NCBI GenBank assembly: GCA_019239585.1
Contig: JAFAZU010000028.1
Span: 1 to 6,169 of the forward strand
Direction of reading: 5' to 3'
Source: Acidobacteriaceae bacterium
GTDB taxonomy: Bacteria; Acidobacteriota; Terriglobia; Bryobacterales; Bryobacteraceae
DNA length: 6,169 bases
How positions within the stretch are numbered: the first letter of the stretch is position 1; each line of letters begins with the position of its first letter. The translations under genes and the position numbers were made by a program. The notes beneath the pieces are model-generated. The model did not search any database. It saw only the letters and a program-made list of their open reading frames with translations, and was not told the origin of the DNA. Below, piece after piece: positions 1 to 5,924 of the stretch.

Positions 1-1682
1 AAAAGCTTGGCTTGTTTGGCATCACGGGGAATATCGGCATTGGCGCGTACGCCGAAGTTGCCGCGAAACTCGTCAGCCCACTCCATAAATGTGGCGAAAT
101 AGTGCGATTTCGGATCAGGCTCATTCGTCTTGCACTGACCCAGGTAAACTTCTCCCGTGCTGCCGTCGAGCGAAATCCAATCACCTTCTTTAACGATTAA
201 TTTCTTGCTGTCGGAATTGACCGTAGCGATCTTTTTTGCATCATCTACTGCAATCGACGAAGCGCCGACTACACAGGGACGTCCCATGCCGCGCGCCACC
301 ACAGCGGCGTGACTCGTCAAACCGCCCACTGCCGTCAGAATGCCCTTCGACACGTCCATGCCGTGAATGTCGTCCGGCGTGGTTTCCTTGCGGACCAAAA
401 TCACTGGACCTCCACTCGAAAGCTCTACCGCATCTTCGGAAGAAAATGCAGCGCGTCCGACCGAAGCGCCCGGTGAGGCAGGAAGGCCCGTCGCAATTTT
501 CTGCAGCGATTTGCGCGTGGCTGGATCAAGCACCGGATGCAGCAATTGATCGAGCTGGTTCGGCGCAACCCGCTGTACCGCCTCCTGCTTGTTAATTAAG
601 CCCTCTTCCACCATGTCAACGGCAATGCGAACTGCTGCCGGGCCGGTACGCTTACCATTACGGGTTTGCAGCATGTACAGCGTGCCTTCTTCAATGGTGA
701 ACTCGAAGTCCTGCACATCGCGGTAATGCTTCTCCAGATTGCTGGTGATCTCGCGAAGCTGGTTGTAAGCTTCGGGCATGACCTGTTCCAACTCGGAAAT
801 CGGTTGCGGCGTGCGAATACCGGCGACCACATCTTCTCCCTGCGCATTGATGAGAAACTCGCCGTAAAATACCTTTTCGCCCGTAGAAGGATTGCGCGTG
901 AATCCGACACCCGTGCCGGAGTTGTCGCCCATATTGCCGAACACCATGGCCTGCACATTGGCGGCGGTACCGATGGAATCAGGAATTTTTTCCATGCGGC
1001 GGTAGTAGATCGCTTTCGGCGTGTTCCAGGAGTTGAACACGGCATCGCGAGCCAGCATCAACTGTTCGGTTGCATCCTGCGGAAACTCTTTGCCTGTCTC
1101 TTTCTGGACCAGCTTTTTGTAATCGGCAATAATCGCTTTTAGGTCATCGGCGGTGAGATCAGTATCGAGCTTTGCCTTAATCTTTGCTTTGCGCACATCG
1201 AAGATGTGGTCGAATTTTTCCATATCGATGTGCAGCGCCACTTCGCCGAACATCTGAATAAAACGCCGATAGCAATCGTAGGCAAAACGCGGATTACCCG
1301 TCTTTTGCACTAGTCCCTCAGTAGTCTGGTCGTTCAGGCCAAGATTCAGAATAGTGTTCATCATGCCGGGCATGGAAAACTTCGCACCCGACCGCACGCT
1401 TAACAGCAGAGGATCATCAACGCCGCCCAGCTTCTTGCCCATTTGCCCTTCCAGCTTTTCGAGGGCCTGATGAATTTGATCGTCAACTTCCTTTGGAACC
1501 TGTTTGTCGTTCTCAAAGAATAAATTGCAAACTTCTGTTGAGATAGTAAAGCCGGGAGGAACCGGAACGCCGGCCTTGCTCATCTCCGCAAGCCCCGCGC
1601 CCTTTCCACCCAGGACGTCGCGCATTCTGCCGTCGCCGTCCGCTGTCCCCCCACCAAAGGAATAAACGTACTTCTTTGTCAC
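1..1682 (-). CDS. ppdK: Pyruvate, phosphate dikinase, N-terminal 560 residues (partial, runs off left edge)
   Basis: This enzyme interconverts pyruvate, ATP and phosphate with PEP, AMP and pyrophosphate in the cytoplasm. I translated the whole minus-strand frame and it is open throughout. The N-terminal nucleotide-binding domain (about residues 1-345) has GGKGAGLAEM with Lys27, SVRSGAKFSMPGMMNT with Arg97, and VQDFEFTIEEGTLYMLQTR with Asp325, Glu327, Gln339 and Arg341. These match known ATP-site residues of Clostridium symbiosum PPDK with a small offset. The phosphohistidine domain has GGLTSHAAVVARGMGRP with catalytic His458; Thr456, two residues before it, is the position modified by PPDK regulatory proteins. 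The piece ends just inside the C-terminal PEP/pyruvate barrel, at VRANADIPRDA. The family is about 870-900 residues, so roughly a third is missing. The start is GTG, with AGGAGA 8 nt upstream and MTKKYVYSFGGG as the expected N-terminus. It lies 37 nt after glyS and is probably co-transcribed. Confidence 0.96.
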   Translation of the reverse strand, partial: MTKKYVYSFGGGTADGDGRMRDVLGGKGAGLAEMSKAGVPVPPGFTISTEVCNLFFENDKQVPKEVDDQIHQALEKLEGQMGKKLGGVDDPLLLSVRSGAKFSMPGMMNTILNLGLNDQTTEGLVQKTGNPRFAYDCYRRFIQMFGEVALHIDMEKFDHIFDVRKAKIKAKLDTDLTADDLKAIIADYKKLVQKETGKEFPQDATEQLMLARDAVFNSWNTPKAIYYRRMEKIPDSIGTAANVQAMVFGNMGDNSGTGVGFTRNPSTGEKVFYGEFLINAQGEDVVAGIRTPQPISELEQVMPEAYNQLREITSNLEKHYRDVQDFEFTIEEGTLYMLQTRNGKRTGPAAVRIAVDMVEEGLINKQEAVQRVAPNQLDQLLHPVLDPATRKSLQKIATGLPASPGASVGRAAFSSEDAVELSSGGPVILVRKETTPDDIHGMDVSKGILTAVGGLTSHAAVVARGMGRPCVVGASSIAVDDAKKIATVNSDSKKLIVKEGDWISLDGSTGEVYLGQCKTNEPDPKSHYFATFMEWADEFRGNFGVRANADIPRDAKQAKL

Positions 1683-1690
1683 TGGAGTTG

Positions 1691-1696
1691 TCTCCT
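1691..1696 (-). promoter_or_regulatory. Ribosome binding site of ppdK
   Basis: On the minus strand AGGAGA lies 8 nt before the GTG at 1682-1680. It supports that GTG as the start, since no in-frame ATG exists between the glyS stop and this point. The 37-nt glyS-ppdK gap holds this site and no hairpin or promoter that I can recognise. Confidence 0.8.
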
Positions 1697-1719
1697 GCTC
1701 AAAATCTATGGTTGCTGTT

Positions 1720-3708
1720 TCAAATGCCACTTCCACCCTCCGTTACAATTTCAGAAAAATCAGCGATACTGGAAAACTTCGTCAAAAGGCTGTGAAGAAG
1801 AGCCAGACGGTTCTGCCGGATTGCTGGGTCCGGATCATTAACCAGAATTTTGTCGAAAAAAAGATCCACCTGCGGACGAAGCGAAGCGATAGCTGCCAGC
1901 TTCTCGCGGTAGCTGGAACGGGCTTCGATTTGCGAACGAACGCGGTTGAACGCGTCATGTAAGTCTTTTTCAGGGCCGTCCGCTAGCAATTCGGGATTCG
2001 GCTGGTCCGCAAAGGTGATGCCCGCCTGCTTCAGTATGTTCTTGATGCGTTTGAAGCTGGCTGCTACTGGCTCGAAGTCCTCTGTCGGGCGGATGTAATG
2101 AATCGCTTCGGCGCGGTCCGCTAAGTCCGGGAAGCTCCCGATCGGCACGGCCATAACGGCGTTCACTTCGTCATAAGCAAAGCCAAGAACATCGCGCAGG
2201 TAAAATTCAATGCGTTCTTTAAGGAAGGGAACCAGCGCGGGAACATCCACGACTGATTCCATCAGCGGCAACGGAAGCCGAGCTTCAAATAAAATTTTGA
2301 CGATACCCTGTGCGGCTCGGCGTAACGCAAATGGGTCTTTGGACCCGGTCGGAATCAAACCAATTTTAAAGCATTCGCGTAGAGTATCCAGCTTGTCGGC
2401 AATCGAAAGCACCTGGCCTTCGAGCGTCCGTGGAATGGAATCCTCCATGCTGACCGGCTTGTAATGGTCGTAGATAGCTGTGGCGACTGCCTCGCCTTCA
2501 TCCTGCGCCTTTGCATACAAACCGCCGACGATGCCCTGCAACTCCGTAAACTCTTTCACCATGTCGGTTGTGAGATCACATTTGCAGAGCAGAGCGGCTA
2601 GGGAGACCGTGTTAACATCCGCGTCGACAATTGCCGCTACCTCAGCCGCGAGTCTAACAACTCGCTCTGTTTTATCTCTGTAGCTCCCGAGCTTCGCCTG
2701 AAAAGTGATTTTAGCGAGATCCGGCACGCGCGCAGACAGTTTCTTGCGCTGATCCACTTCCCAGAAAAAGCGAGCATCATTGAACCGTGCCCGCAGTACC
2801 CGCTCATTTCCCTTGCGGATTAGCCCATCCGGGTCACCATCGGTATTAGTCACCGCGACGAACTCAGGAGCCAGTGAACCATCCGGCTTCAGCACGGAGA
2901 AATATCGCTGATGGTGCCGCATGACCGTGCTCAGAATCTCACGTGGTAATTGCAAATAGGACGGGTCAAAGCTGCCGTGGATCACGGAAGGAAACTCGGT
3001 CAGGTAAACGAGTGTACGCATCAGCGTATAGTCGGTTTCAGTGCCGGGAACATAGCCTGCCTCGATACGTGCCTTCCGCTCGGCGGGGTTTACCAGCACA
3101 TAATTGTCACGCAACTTCTGCTCATATGTAGCAACAGTGACCGGAATCGGTTCCTTTGATCCGAGAATCCGATGCCCACGGGTAGCATTGCCGGATCGGA
3201 CGCCAGCCACTTCAAAATCAATGACATGATCATTGAGGGTCGCAACAATCCAGCGAAGAGGCCGGATAAACCGGACACCTCCCTTTCCCGTCCAATACAT
3301 GCCTTTAGGGAAGTGAATGTTCGCAACAATCTCGGGGAGCTTGTCTCGTAAAGTGTCCGCTACCGTCCGGCCCTTTACTAATTGATGAAAAACGTAACGC
3401 TCTCCCTTGCCGTCCGGCAGTGTCCCGAGCTGTTCGACAGTTGTGTTGTTCTTGCGGGCAAACCCTTCCGCGGCCTTCGGACCAGCTGACAGATACGGGC
3501 CCTGCACAACGGTTTGCGTGTCGGGGGCTCGCTCCGAAAGGGCTTCGGCCAATAACACCAGCCGTCGCGGACTAGCTTGCATTCGGAGCGCATTACCGCC
3601 GAACGCGCCAAAAGCGTTCTGGAACTTGTCGTGCAAATCGGATAACGCGCCATCAATCATCCAATCCGGAATCTCTTCCGTTCCAATCTCAAGCAGGAAA
3701 TCGGCCAT
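1720..3708 (-). CDS. glyS: Glycine--tRNA ligase beta subunit
   Basis: This is the beta subunit of the bacterial alpha2beta2 glycyl-tRNA synthetase, which binds tRNA-Gly and works with GlyQ to charge it. The 662-residue protein is complete; E. coli GlyS is 689. Family blocks occur in order: ADFLLEIGTEEIPDWM (2-17), HFPKGMYW and RFIRPLRWIVA (132-156), RGHRILGS (178-184), LTEFPSVIHGSFD (236-248), LPREILSTVMRHHQRYFSV (254-272), FVAVTNTD (283-290), NERVLRARFNDARFFWE (301-317), KCDLTTDMVKEFTELQGIVG (376-395), and GLIPTGSKDPFALRRAAQGI (450-469). The C-terminal anticodon-binding region contains ILVNDPDPAIRQNRLALL (621-638) and IADFSEI. I start at the ATG of MADFLLEIGTEEIP. An in-frame ATG 29 codons upstream would add a segment lying inside glyQ with no family similarity. 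The start follows the glyQ stop by 1 nt and uses a perfect AGGAGG inside glyQ, so the two subunits are probably translationally coupled. Confidence 0.98.
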   Translation of the reverse strand: MADFLLEIGTEEIPDWMIDGALSDLHDKFQNAFGAFGGNALRMQASPRRLVLLAEALSERAPDTQTVVQGPYLSAGPKAAEGFARKNNTTVEQLGTLPDGKGERYVFHQLVKGRTVADTLRDKLPEIVANIHFPKGMYWTGKGGVRFIRPLRWIVATLNDHVIDFEVAGVRSGNATRGHRILGSKEPIPVTVATYEQKLRDNYVLVNPAERKARIEAGYVPGTETDYTLMRTLVYLTEFPSVIHGSFDPSYLQLPREILSTVMRHHQRYFSVLKPDGSLAPEFVAVTNTDGDPDGLIRKGNERVLRARFNDARFFWEVDQRKKLSARVPDLAKITFQAKLGSYRDKTERVVRLAAEVAAIVDADVNTVSLAALLCKCDLTTDMVKEFTELQGIVGGLYAKAQDEGEAVATAIYDHYKPVSMEDSIPRTLEGQVLSIADKLDTLRECFKIGLIPTGSKDPFALRRAAQGIVKILFEARLPLPLMESVVDVPALVPFLKERIEFYLRDVLGFAYDEVNAVMAVPIGSFPDLADRAEAIHYIRPTEDFEPVAASFKRIKNILKQAGITFADQPNPELLADGPEKDLHDAFNRVRSQIEARSSYREKLAAIASLRPQVDLFFDKILVNDPDPAIRQNRLALLHSLLTKFSSIADFSEIVTEGGSGI

Positions 3709-3709
3709 G

Positions 3710-4606
3710 CTATGCGGCTGCCTCCTGCGCTGTAGGATTCTGCTGTTCAACCCAAGCTTCTGCCACGCCAACAGCCAACTTGCGGACGCGCGCAATAATG
3801 CCGACGCGCTCCGTCACGCTGATAGCGCCACGCGCATCCAGCAAATTGAATAAATGGGAGCACTTCAAAGCCTGCTCATAGGCGGGCAAAACCGGGAAGC
3901 GACGCTGGTCCTTCGTCTCTCTAAATAAGTTAAGAAGCCGCTGGCACTCGCGCTCATGGAGCTCGAACTCCTGCCAAAGAAGTGGAACATCGACCATCTC
4001 AAAGTTATAGACCGAAAACTGCTCCTCATCCGCCAGCCGCACGTCCGCATACTTAAAACCAGGCGCCCACTCAATGTCATAAACACTGTCAACGTTTTGC
4101 AGAAACGCCACGATGCGCTCCAAGCCATACGTAATTTCAGCCGGAACTAGATCGAGATCGATACCGCCACACTGTTGGAAATAAGTGAACTGCGTAATTT
4201 CCAGGCCATCCAGCATTACCTGCCAGCCCACGCCCCAAGCTCCTAAAGTTGGCGCTTCCCAGTTATCTTCTTCGAACTTGATGTCGTGCTTGCGGAGATC
4301 AATACCAATTGCTTCCAAGCTGCCTAAGTATTGCTCCAGCACGTCATCCGGCGTGGGTTTCAAAATCACCTGCAACTGCTGATGCTTATAAAGCCGGTTG
4401 GGATTTTCGCCATAACGGCCGTCAGCCGGACGACGGCTCGGCTGCACATAAGTGACTTTGTACGGCTTCGGTCCCAGAACGCGCAAAAACGTTTCCGGCG
4501 ACATGGTGCCCGCGCCGACTTCTAGATCGTAAGGCTCCTGGATAATGGCGCCACGGTCCGCCCAGTAACGTTTCAGTTTGAAAACGGTGTCTTGAAATGT
4601 ATCCAT
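3710..4606 (-). CDS. glyQ: Glycine--tRNA ligase alpha subunit
   Basis: This is the catalytic alpha subunit of heterotetrameric glycyl-tRNA synthetase. It binds ATP and glycine and forms glycyl-adenylate. The 298-residue protein is close to E. coli GlyQ (303) and complete. Class II core blocks are typical: TFQDTVFKLKRYWADRGAII (3-22), EVGAGTMSPETFLRVLGP (29-46), YVQPSRRPADGRYGENPNRL (53-72), HQQLQVILKP (75-84), FEEDNWEAPTLGAWGVGW (111-128), DGLEITQFTYFQQCGGIDL (133-151) and AEITYGLERI (156-165). Near the C-terminus are VLPAYEQALKCSHLFNLLDA (239-258) and RGAISVTERVG. The ATG is the only sensible start, because the in-frame stop of recO lies four codons upstream. I see no Shine-Dalgarno sequence before it, only the end of recO and ACCACACGC, so translation probably depends on ribosomes finishing recO. 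glyS follows after 1 nt. Confidence 0.98.
   Translation of the reverse strand: MDTFQDTVFKLKRYWADRGAIIQEPYDLEVGAGTMSPETFLRVLGPKPYKVTYVQPSRRPADGRYGENPNRLYKHQQLQVILKPTPDDVLEQYLGSLEAIGIDLRKHDIKFEEDNWEAPTLGAWGVGWQVMLDGLEITQFTYFQQCGGIDLDLVPAEITYGLERIVAFLQNVDSVYDIEWAPGFKYADVRLADEEQFSVYNFEMVDVPLLWQEFELHERECQRLLNLFRETKDQRRFPVLPAYEQALKCSHLFNLLDARGAISVTERVGIIARVRKLAVGVAEAWVEQQNPTAQEAAA
3721..3726 (-). promoter_or_regulatory. Ribosome binding site of glyS, inside the end of glyQ
   Basis: On the minus strand a perfect AGGAGG lies 12 nt before the glyS ATG (3708-3706). It is encoded by the Gln-Glu-Ala codons of the GlyQ tail. It decides the start at MADFLLEI and rejects the longer in-frame start at 3795. 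Confidence 0.85.
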
Positions 4607-4615
4607 GCGTGTGGT

Positions 4616-5275
4616 TTACAGAGCTTCGAGCATGGGCGGTGTTTGAAACCGGCGCTCGACATGTTCTTCCATCTGACGAACTAAAAAGCGCCGCAAATCC
4701 AGCGCCGTATCCTTATTCCAAGTTCGCGTGGGCAGGTCCGCCAACGTACTGCGCAGCATCGTGCCGGCAAGCTCCCGAGATTCAGGGCTCAAACTGCGCT
4801 CGGGATGATTCGCCAGATTCGGCAGGAAACCGGAAAGGCGAGTCGCCCAAAGGGAAAAATACGTAATCGCCGCCCAGATCGCGCCCGGCACTCGCGTGTG
4901 CATATGAGCGAGAACAGCTGTAATCAAGCGAAAAAATCTTTCGTTCGGCTCATGCTCGGGCAGCAGGTGTTCGCTGATTTCGGCGACGTAATCCAGCGCG
5001 ACGCTCGTCTCGAAATCACTGATCAGATCAAATTGCGACTGTAACAACTCGCCGTTATACAAGTTGACGAGTTCGCGCGTTTCTTTTTGCGAATACGTTA
5101 AATTCACCAATGACAAGCGTTCCAGCCCGGAGCCAAAGCTGCTTTTCGGTTTGCGAGCCCGCCGCGCCACCCCGCGCAATTTACCCTGATCGCGAGTAAA
5201 AAAACTAACGATCAGATCTCCCTCACGAAACGGGTAGGTACGGAGAACATAGCTTTCACTGACCCGGGCGGCCAT
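4616..5275 (-). CDS. recO: DNA repair protein RecO
   Basis: RecO works with RecR and RecF in recombinational repair, helping load RecA on SSB-coated single-stranded DNA and annealing strands. This 219-residue protein is a little shorter than the usual 230-250. It has the N-terminal OB-fold: SESYVLRTYPFREGDLIVSF (6-25), then TRDQGKLRGVARRARKPKSS (27-46) and LERLSLVNLTY (51-61). An all-helical C-terminal part follows, with ALDYVAEISEHLL (93-105), SLWATRLSGFLPNL (141-154) and the closing LRRFLVRQMEEHVERRF (194-210). The protein contains no cysteine. The loop after GFLPNL, which in many RecO proteins carries a four-cysteine zinc finger, is short here and has none. The ATG is supported by TTAGGAT with AGGA 7 nt upstream. 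The stop lies 9 nt before glyQ in the same reading frame. recO-glyQ-glyS order is also found in Bacillus. Overall similarity is moderate, but motifs and context agree. Confidence 0.93.
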   Translation of the reverse strand: MAARVSESYVLRTYPFREGDLIVSFFTRDQGKLRGVARRARKPKSSFGSGLERLSLVNLTYSQKETRELVNLYNGELLQSQFDLISDFETSVALDYVAEISEHLLPEHEPNERFFRLITAVLAHMHTRVPGAIWAAITYFSLWATRLSGFLPNLANHPERSLSPESRELAGTMLRSTLADLPTRTWNKDTALDLRRFLVRQMEEHVERRFQTPPMLEAL

Positions 5276-5282
5276 TTTACAA

Positions 5283-5286
5283 TCCT
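5283..5286 (-). promoter_or_regulatory. Ribosome binding site of recO
   Basis: Minus-strand AGGA, within TTAGGATTG, lies 7 nt before the recO ATG at 5275-5273 and supports that start. The 75-bp gap between the Uma2 gene and recO (5276-5350) holds this site. It contains no recognisable promoter and no strong terminator, so it is unclear whether recO starts its own transcript. Confidence 0.6.
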
Positions 5287-5350
5287 AACGACACGCGACG
5301 GCCAGCGCCGAAAACAAATGCAGCTAGGGAACCTTCAGGGTAGCAAAACG

Positions 5351-5881
5351 CTAACTCTGGTGAAGTCGGGAGAAGATTTCTTCCAGAGAGAGTTGAATGT
5401 CTCCGGCCTGGATCTGGCCTTTGCCTGTCACTTCCTCAAAATCTTCACTTTTGTGATAGGTCCAGGCACGCTCTGTCTCAGGATCAAATAACCAGCAGTA
5501 TGGGACGCCCCAGGCATGATAATCTTCGAATTTGGTGAGGATTTCGCCCCACTTGTCTTCCGGCGAACGGATCTCAATGGCAAGCAGCAAAGGCGCAACC
5601 GCATACTTCTCCTGGTTGGAAACTTCTGGTTTTTGAACAGCAAAGTCTGGAATGCGCCAATTTTTTTCTCGCAATTTACTATGCAACTCAGGTCCAGCGT
5701 CAAAAATGGAGTAGTACTTCCAAAACAAGACGCTGAACCACCCTTGCAGGCGTGTGTGTTTCCAAGTTGGCACAGGTTTCTCGATTAAAACGCCATCGAC
5801 ATATTCATGACGCTCAAAAAGTTCAGGGGTTCGCTCATACTCCTCGACCGAAACCTGCGGAAGAACATGTGCGCTGGCCAT
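5351..5881 (-). CDS. Uma2-family protein (PD-(D/E)XK nuclease fold), function unknown
   Basis: This 176-residue protein fits the Uma2 (DUF820) family, which has a restriction-endonuclease-like fold. The family is often multi-copy in Cyanobacteria, Acidobacteria, Planctomycetes and Chloroflexi, and its biological role is not established. Visible family features are the N-terminal SVEEYERTPE...RHEYVDGVLIEK (11-35, Glu27 and Asp29), then HTRLQGWFSVLFWKY (42-56) and the metal-site pair WRIPDFAV (Asp79) with LLLAIEIRSPED (Glu103). TKFEDYHAWGVPYCWLFDPE (116-135) carries Lys117 in the helix and the usual hydrophobic-Asp-Pro ending. The position after Glu103-Ile is Arg105 rather than the Lys of a classic ExK, which is common in Uma2 proteins. 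Length is normal and there is no signal peptide or membrane segment. No strong Shine-Dalgarno sequence precedes the ATG. It is divergent from the secreted-protein gene and upstream of recO, and may or may not share the recO transcript. Confidence 0.9.
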   Translation of the reverse strand: MASAHVLPQVSVEEYERTPELFERHEYVDGVLIEKPVPTWKHTRLQGWFSVLFWKYYSIFDAGPELHSKLREKNWRIPDFAVQKPEVSNQEKYAVAPLLLAIEIRSPEDKWGEILTKFEDYHAWGVPYCWLFDPETERAWTYHKSEDFEEVTGKGQIQAGDIQLSLEEIFSRLHQS

Positions 5882-5924
5882 ACCAGTACTCTACATCACC
5901 GATCTTCTGTGAAAAAATATTGGT

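Noticed and set aside
666..1142. 158-codon plus-strand open frame opposite ppdK
   Set aside because: It is antisense to a verified PPDK coding frame and its protein has no recognisable family character; shadow frame.
1683..1719. Possible regulatory element or promoter between glyS and ppdK
   Set aside because: 37 nt leaves little room; apart from the ribosome site, no -35/-10 pair or hairpin could be seen.
3709..3795. Longer GlyS starting at the ATG at 3795
   Set aside because: The extra 29 residues lie wholly inside glyQ and do not resemble the GlyS N-terminus. The ATG at 3708 gives the conserved start and has a perfect ribosome site.
3407..3853. 148-codon plus-strand open frame opposite glyS and glyQ
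   Set aside because: It is antisense to two clearly conserved genes and its composition reflects them; shadow frame.
5341..5353. Small hairpin TAGC-AAAAC-GCTA at the end of the Uma2 gene as a terminator
   Set aside because: The stem is only 4 bp with no T-run, and it overlaps the stop codon; too weak.
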